Positions 5,137 to 9,529 of a DNA stretch of 9,529 nucleotides are shown here, piece by piece. The first letter of the stretch is position 1; each line of letters opens with the position of its first letter. The position numbers were made by a program, and so were the translations under genes. This DNA is from JAWLBW01 sp041687475 (GTDB taxonomy: Bacteria > J088 > JAWLBW01), in assembly GCA_041687475.1 (NCBI GenBank), contig JAWLBW010000177.1, positions 1 through 9,529 on the forward strand, read 5' to 3'. The notes under the pieces are model-generated. The model was not told where the DNA came from, did no database searches, and worked only from the letters and a program-made list of their open reading frames with translations.

Positions 5137-6998
5137 GCGTGGCTGTGATGGACCCGGCCTCGGTCGGCCTGGCCGAGTCGGAAAAAATTCTTGCCCGTAC
5201 CCTGCCCGGGCGGCTGGCCCTGTGGGCGCGACAGCGCGGCGACAAGCCCGCGATGCGCGAAAAACGGCTCGGCATCTGGCAGGAAATCACGTGGCAGGAG
5301 TACTACGCAAACGTGCAGGCCGCCGGCCTCATGTTGAAGAAGCTCGGGGTCAAGCCGGGCGACCACGTTACCATTCTGAGCGACAACCGGCCAGAATGGC
5401 TCTACGCCGATCTGGCGGCACAGGGCATCGGCGCGCGCAGCGCGGGCATTTACCAGACGAATCCGGCTTCGGACGTCGAGTACATCGTGAATCACTGTCA
5501 ATCGCCCGTTCTGTTCTGCGAAGACCAGGAGCAGGTCGACAAGGCGATTGAGATTCGCGAGCAGACGCCGCAGCTTACGCACATTGTCGTATTCGACGGC
5601 CGCGGGCTGCGCGAGTATGAAGACGAACGACTGCTGTTCTGGGAAGACTTCATCGCTGAGGGAAAGCGATTGGTCGAGGCCGACCCGCAGGCCTTCGAAC
5701 GCGATCTGCTGGCGCTCGATCCCGATGCGCCCGCCATGGTCGTATACACGTCGGGCACGACCGGTCACCCGAAAGGGGCGCTGCTCACCAGCCGGAACGC
5801 TGTCGAACCCGGAATCGCCACCGTTGACCTGCTGGGCTACAGCGACAAGGATACGGTGCTTTCGTACCTGCCGCTCTGTCATGTGGCCGAGAAAATCTTC
5901 AGCCTGTTTCTGCCTCTGTCGTCGGCCGTGGTCGTGCACTTTGGCGAAGCCATCGAGACCGTGCAGGAAGACCTGCGCCAGATTTCGCCCACGGTGTTTC
6001 TCGGCGTTCCGCGCATCTGGGAGAAGATGCACGCCACCGTCACCATCAAGATGCGCGACTCGTCGTGGCTCAAGCGCACGCTGTTCAATTTCTTCACGGA
6101 GAGGGGACAGGCCATCGCCCGTCGAAAACGCGCGGGCAAAACGAACTTTCTTGACGATATCGTCTGGGCCATCGGCGATCTGCTTGTCTACCGTCCGCTG
6201 CAGGAGCGGCTTGGGCTGCGCAATTGTCGGTTGGCCGTGTCGGGGGCGGCGCCCATTTCGGCGAACCTGCTCGAATGGTACCACGGCATCGGCGTCAATA
6301 TTATCGAGGGCTTCGGTCAGACCGAGTGCACCGGCGTGAGCCACATCAGCCTGCCCGACGCGCAGAAAATCGGCACGGTGGGCAAGGCGCTGCCCTATGT
6401 GGAATGCCGCATTGCCGACGATGGTGAGATTCTCGTGCGCGGGGTGAACGTCTTTGCCGGCTATCTGCACAACGATGAAGCCACCCGCGATACCGTCGAC
6501 GGCGAGGGCTGGCTGCACACCGGCGACGTGGGCGAAGTCGACGCCGACGGCTTTCTTCGCATTACCGGCCGCAAGAAGGAAATCATCGTGACATCGGGCG
6601 GTAAGAACCTGTCACCCGAAAAAATCGAGAATGCGCTCAAGATGAGCCCGTACATCAAGGAAGCCGTGGCCATCGGCGACCAGCGCAACTTCGTCACCGC
6701 ACTGGTGCAGATCGAGTACGATACGGTGGGCTCATGGGCCACCCGGCAGGGCATCGCCTATACATCGTTCGGCGATCTGGCCGCAAAGCCCGAAGTGAAC
6801 AAACTCATCGGCGGCGAAATCGAAAAGGCCAACGAAATGTTGGCGCGCGTCGAGTCGGTGCGCGGCTTTCGCCTGTTCACCAAGGAACTGAACCAGGACG
6901 ACGGCGAGCTCACGGCTACGCAGAAGGTGCGGCGCCGCAACATCGTAAGCAAGTATGCCGACATGATCGAAGACATGTACCGCTCGGGAGGTCGCTGA
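5133..6998 (+). CDS. AMP-forming acyl-CoA synthetase (long-chain/FadD-like, COG1022 type)
   Basis: 621 residues; expected to activate a carboxylic acid with ATP to an acyl-adenylate and then an acyl-CoA, in the cytoplasm or at the inner membrane. Adenylating-enzyme motifs are complete: phosphate loop YTSGTTGHPKG (205-215), aromatic/ATP motif GFGQTE (393-398), LHTGD (461-465) with the ribose-binding Asp465, hinge region RITGRKKEIIVTSGGKNLSP starting at 477, and the C-terminal catalytic Lys598 in LTATQKVRR. Overall length and the C-terminal motif match the long-chain (FAA1-like) group better than acetyl- or benzoate-CoA ligases, but chain length and ring preference cannot be read by eye. The ATG overlaps the livG-like stop by 4 bp and has AGAGG at 5121-5125. 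The stop shares one base with the next start. No signal peptide or membrane segment is seen. Its position between ATPase and permease genes points to activation of the imported solute. Confidence 0.92.
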   Translation: MSVAVMDPASVGLAESEKILARTLPGRLALWARQRGDKPAMREKRLGIWQEITWQEYYANVQAAGLMLKKLGVKPGDHVTILSDNRPEWLYADLAAQGIGARSAGIYQTNPASDVEYIVNHCQSPVLFCEDQEQVDKAIEIREQTPQLTHIVVFDGRGLREYEDERLLFWEDFIAEGKRLVEADPQAFERDLLALDPDAPAMVVYTSGTTGHPKGALLTSRNAVEPGIATVDLLGYSDKDTVLSYLPLCHVAEKIFSLFLPLSSAVVVHFGEAIETVQEDLRQISPTVFLGVPRIWEKMHATVTIKMRDSSWLKRTLFNFFTERGQAIARRKRAGKTNFLDDIVWAIGDLLVYRPLQERLGLRNCRLAVSGAAPISANLLEWYHGIGVNIIEGFGQTECTGVSHISLPDAQKIGTVGKALPYVECRIADDGEILVRGVNVFAGYLHNDEATRDTVDGEGWLHTGDVGEVDADGFLRITGRKKEIIVTSGGKNLSPEKIENALKMSPYIKEAVAIGDQRNFVTALVQIEYDTVGSWATRQGIAYTSFGDLAAKPEVNKLIGGEIEKANEMLARVESVRGFRLFTKELNQDDGELTATQKVRRRNIVSKYADMIEDMYRSGGR

Positions 6999-7894
6999 TG
7001 GGCGATACGATTCAGTTACTGTCGTCGGGCCTCGCGCTGGGAGCCGTATACGCCCTGATTGCACTCGGGTTTGTGGTCATTTACCGCGCCTCGCAGGTGT
7101 TCAACTTCGCCCAGGGCGAGTTTCTCATGGTGGGCGCGTTCCTGACGGTTTCGCTCGCGAGCACGGGCATGCCGTGGGCGCTGGCCGTTCTCGGGGCCAT
7201 GGTGGGCACGGGCATGCTGGCAGCCGTGGTCGAGCGGGTCGTGCTGCGGCCCATGGTGGGCCGACCGGTTTTCGCCACGATCATTCTCACGATTTTCGTG
7301 GGCATGATTCTGCGTTCCATCGTCATGATCGTCTGGGGCACGTCGTCGCGGGGCATGCCCACGCCGTGGGATACGACGGCCACCATCGAGCTGTTCGGCG
7401 CGCGGGTGCTCGTGAACTCCATCGGGGCCGTGGGGGCCGGGGGTATTGCGTTGGCCGCCTTCTTCCTCATTCTGCGCTATACCCGTATCGGCGTGGCCAT
7501 GCGGGCCACCAGCAGCGATCAGGAAGCGTCACTGGCGCTGGGCATTCCGGTCGGCCGCATCTTCGGGGCCACCTGGTTCCTCGCTGGTATGTACGCGGCG
7601 CTGGGCGGTGTGTTTCTGGGCATGTTTCCGCGCAGCGTCGACCCGAACCTGGGCTTCGTGGCGTTGCGCGCGTTTCCCGCGGTCATCGTGGGGGGGCTCG
7701 ATTCGCCGTTGGGTGTGGTCATCGCCGGCGTGTTGCTGGGCCTGCTCGAGGTGCTGGCGCAGAGCCACATCAACCCCGAGCTGGGCTCGTTCGGCCAGAA
7801 CTTCCATGCCGTTTTCCCCTATATCGTCATGATTCTGGTGCTCGTGATTCGACCGCGCGGCCTGATGGGCTCGCGTGAAGTGAAGAGGGTCTGA
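6998..7894 (+). CDS. LivH-like ABC transporter permease
   Basis: 298 residues; a polytopic inner-membrane subunit forming half of the translocation channel, with about eight hydrophobic segments. The family hallmark FNFAQGEFLMVGAF (35-48) follows the first helix, and the cytoplasmic ATPase-coupling loop is visible as MRATSSDQEASLALGIPVGR (168-187). I set the start at 6998 because GGGAGG at 6986-6991 lies 6 nt upstream and the protein begins like other LivH proteins (short polar start, then SGLALGAVYALIALGF). The frame is open further left but there it is the shadow of the ligase gene. The start overlaps the ligase stop (TGATG), indicating coupled translation. The C-terminus RPRGLMGSREVKRV is typical. 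Confidence 0.92.
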   Translation: MGDTIQLLSSGLALGAVYALIALGFVVIYRASQVFNFAQGEFLMVGAFLTVSLASTGMPWALAVLGAMVGTGMLAAVVERVVLRPMVGRPVFATIILTIFVGMILRSIVMIVWGTSSRGMPTPWDTTATIELFGARVLVNSIGAVGAGGIALAAFFLILRYTRIGVAMRATSSDQEASLALGIPVGRIFGATWFLAGMYAALGGVFLGMFPRSVDPNLGFVALRAFPAVIVGGLDSPLGVVIAGVLLGLLEVLAQSHINPELGSFGQNFHAVFPYIVMILVLVIRPRGLMGSREVKRV

Positions 7895-7895
7895 T

Positions 7896-8981
7896 ATGCC
7901 TACCCGCGCGCTCGTTACCCGCTATGAACAGGATCTCGCGCTCTTTCCCGATTTCTGGCAAAGGCTCGGGCTGGCGCTGGGCATTGCCTTTCTGCTCGCG
8001 TTTCCGCTTACCGCCAATGCGTACTGGTTGAACATCGGCACGTTGACGCTGGTTACCGTCGTGGGCAGCATTTCGCTCATGATTCTGACAGGCTTTACCG
8101 GACAGATCAGCCTCGGGCACGCCGCCTTTCTCGCCCTGGGGGCGTACACGGCGGCCATTCTGGGCAGTCGGTGGGGGCTGCCGTTCTGGCTGCTGCTGCC
8201 GGCCGGAGGGTTGGTCGCCGCGGCGGTGGGACTCATGGTGGGGCCGTTCGCCCTGCGATTGGAAGGCCTGTATCTGGCCATCGTCACGCTCGGGCTGCTG
8301 TTTCTTGTCAACCACGTGCTATTGTCGTTTCCCGAGGTGACCCGCGGCGTATCGGGCATTTCGGTGCCCATGCACGCCTGGTTCGCCGACGCCGGAGCCG
8401 ACGTCTCGTTTCGTAAGCCGCTGGTCGTCGGTCGGTATACGCTGGCGTTCGAACAGAAAATTTTCCTGCTCTATGCGGTCGTGGTGGCGGTCGTCGTCTG
8501 GCTGGCCAACAACCTGCGCCGCAGCAACGCCGGGCGCGCCATGATGGCCGTGCGCGATCACGACATGGCCGCTTCGGTCATGGGGGTGAACGTCTCGGCC
8601 ACCAAGATCATCGCCTTCGGCGTGAGCTCGTTCTTCGCCGGCGTGGCCGGTGCGATGTATGCCTTTCAGCAGCAATACATCACGGTCGACCCGCCGTTCA
8701 ATCTCACCATGAGCGTGCAGTACATCGCCATGATTGTGCTGGGCGGCGTGGGTACGTTGACGGGCGCGGTCATCGGTGCCTTGGCGTTTACCGTGCTGTC
8801 GCCGATTGCCGAGATGGTGGGCCACCAGATTCCCTGGGTGCAGAACCTGACCTCGGCGCAGCAGTCGACGCTGCTGTTCTCGTTGCTGGTCATCGGCTTC
8901 CTGCTTTACGAGCCGATGGGACTCTACGGCATCTGGCTGCGCGTGAAACGTTACTTCATGGCCTGGCCGTTTCGGTACTGA
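7896..8981 (+). CDS. LivM-like ABC transporter permease
   Basis: 361 residues; the second membrane channel subunit. After a cytoplasmic N-terminus of about 22 residues come about eight to ten hydrophobic segments. The LivM hallmark GFTGQISLGHAAFLALGAY is at 66-84, and the ATPase-coupling loop RAMMAVRDHDMAASVMGVN is at 214-232 followed by the helix with FFAGVAGAMYA. The usual TGG-x-x-G segment after the fourth or fifth helix reads VTRGVSGIS (148-156), a modest deviation. A loop at about 157-187 separates it from the next helix and may face the periplasm. The start lies 1 bp after the LivH-like stop, with GAGG near 7884-7887. This is the last gene of the operon; terminator-like hairpins follow. 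Confidence 0.92.
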   Translation: MPTRALVTRYEQDLALFPDFWQRLGLALGIAFLLAFPLTANAYWLNIGTLTLVTVVGSISLMILTGFTGQISLGHAAFLALGAYTAAILGSRWGLPFWLLLPAGGLVAAAVGLMVGPFALRLEGLYLAIVTLGLLFLVNHVLLSFPEVTRGVSGISVPMHAWFADAGADVSFRKPLVVGRYTLAFEQKIFLLYAVVVAVVVWLANNLRRSNAGRAMMAVRDHDMAASVMGVNVSATKIIAFGVSSFFAGVAGAMYAFQQQYITVDPPFNLTMSVQYIAMIVLGGVGTLTGAVIGALAFTVLSPIAEMVGHQIPWVQNLTSAQQSTLLFSLLVIGFLLYEPMGLYGIWLRVKRYFMAWPFRY

Positions 8982-9057
8982 GCGGTCGTCGGACGTCGGA
9001 TGGGGACTACTGGACACTGCGCAGGTTCTCACTTCTACGTTTTCTACGCATTCGCTG

Positions 9058-9080
9058 CTTTTTCGGCTGGGCCGAAAAGG
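9058..9080. terminator. AT-tailed hairpin after the operon
   Basis: CTTTTTCGGC, loop TGG, GCCGAAAAGG form a 10-bp stem with one G-U pair. On the minus strand the stem is bounded by T-rich sequence, so it could act for the convergent gene to the right. For the plus strand there is no good T run directly after it. It is the weaker member of a hairpin pair. Confidence 0.4.
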
Positions 9081-9081
9081 T

Positions 9082-9120
9082 AAAACGGTGCGTTCATTCA
9101 TGCATGACGCGCCGTTTTCG
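9082..9120. terminator. Bidirectional intrinsic terminator between convergent genes
   Basis: AAAACGGTGCGT (9082-9093) pairs with ACGCGCCGTTTT (9107-9118) in a 12-bp stem with one G-U pair and a loop that can itself form a short CAT/ATG stem. The A run on one side and T run on the other make it usable in both directions, fitting its place about 100 bp after the permease stop and about 37 bp after the stop of the minus-strand gene. Confidence 0.75.
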
Positions 9121-9154
9121 TACAGCTCTGGTATTGACGGCCGGTGCGATGGGG

Positions 9155-9529
9155 TCACGCGCCCGCGGCCGCGAGCTTTTCCTGCACGAAGGCCTCGGCT
9201 TCGGCCCGCGATTCTACGATGGTGTAGGGAAAGGGTGGCTTGCTGATGAAGAAGAAGGTACGAATGACGGCCCGCAGCATCGCGTTTGGAACGATGATTG
9301 CCGTGGCTATGCAGTATCTCTTCAGCGATTCGGAGTTGGCTTTCGTCCACGCGGCCATCTTGTCGTTCTCGGCCTTGACTTCACGGTCGGCCTCGGTCAT
9401 ATCGGCAATCGAGCAATACCGTTTTCCCGCGGCCCAGTACGATTCCATATAGGCGCGAAATCGTTCGTTATCCTCAGGGGTGGGTATGCCCTTGTAGGTC
9501 AGTACGACGAGGGGAAACTTCGAATCGTC
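9155..9529 (-). CDS. Hypothetical SpoIIAA/STAS-like small protein, 5' end outside window
   Basis: 125 codons are visible; the frame stays open to the right edge, so the N-terminus is missing and the internal Met at 9446-9448 is probably not the start. The visible part begins DDSKFPLVVLTYKGIPTPEDNE, then a helix with WAAGKRYCSIADM, a charged helix with AAWTKANSESLKRYC, a strand ATAIIVPN, a helix with Arg/Phe, KPPFPYTIVES and the terminal helix EAEAFVQEKLAAAG. This order of strands and helices, and the PxP-Y-x-V/F ending, match my recollection of a widespread uncharacterised family of about 130-150 residues distantly similar to SpoIIAA/STAS domains. No catalytic residues are evident and the function is unknown. 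It converges on the transporter operon, so it is not part of it. Confidence 0.75.
   Translation of the reverse strand, partial: DDSKFPLVVLTYKGIPTPEDNERFRAYMESYWAAGKRYCSIADMTEADREVKAENDKMAAWTKANSESLKRYCIATAIIVPNAMLRAVIRTFFFISKPPFPYTIVESRAEAEAFVQEKLAAAGA

Noticed and set aside
5100..6518. Long antisense open frame (about 472 codons) opposite the acyl-CoA synthetase gene
   Set aside because: Mirror of high-GC codon bias; its protein has no recognisable motif, while the plus strand encodes every adenylation motif.
6734..6997. N-terminal extension of the LivH-like permease by 88 codons
   Set aside because: It overlaps the end of the ligase gene in another frame, is Arg/Gly-rich, and the internal ATG at 6998 has an excellent ribosome site and the family-typical N-terminus.
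1..9529. Search for a defence island, mobile element or new RNA system
   Set aside because: No transposase, integrase, nuclease, toxin-antitoxin pair, reverse transcriptase, terminal inverted repeats or structured RNA pattern was visible on either strand.

Overview
The window looks like a piece of a GC-rich bacterial chromosome, most likely proteobacterial. The reasons are high GC with strong G/C third-position preference, Shine-Dalgarno sites, a classic lipobox lipoprotein, and a Liv-type ABC operon carrying an acyl-CoA ligase. I cannot name a genus. There are no tRNA, rRNA, CRISPR, phage or IS signatures.

Layout: a hairpin cut by the left edge (1-24) is followed by a minus-strand gene for a secreted lipoprotein with two Ig-like modules and six NHL-type beta-propeller blades (71-1816). 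A 413-bp divergent intergenic region (1817-2229) holds a good sigma70-like promoter facing right. It drives a tightly packed six-gene plus-strand operon (2230-8981): periplasmic binding protein, LivF-like ATPase, LivG-like ATPase, FadD/COG1022-type acyl-CoA synthetase, LivH-like permease, LivM-like permease. Gaps or overlaps between these genes are 1 to 5 bp. A 173-bp convergent gap follows, with two adjacent hairpins, one of them a likely bidirectional terminator. The right edge holds the 3' part of a minus-strand gene for a small SpoIIAA/STAS-like hypothetical protein.

How it works together: the five transporter subunits make a complete HAAT/Liv-family importer. The acyl-CoA ligase is co-translated from inside the transporter gene set (start overlapping livG's stop, stop overlapping livH's start). 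This suggests that the imported solute is a carboxylic acid (fatty, aromatic or other organic acid) trapped as its CoA thioester on arrival, rather than a branched-chain amino acid. The amino-acid-binding residues of LivJ also seem not to be conserved in the binding protein. The arrangement is known in proteobacteria, but the substrate is not evident from sequence. I found no clearly new defence, mobile or RNA system here; the most interesting item is the import-and-activate operon and its unassigned substrate.
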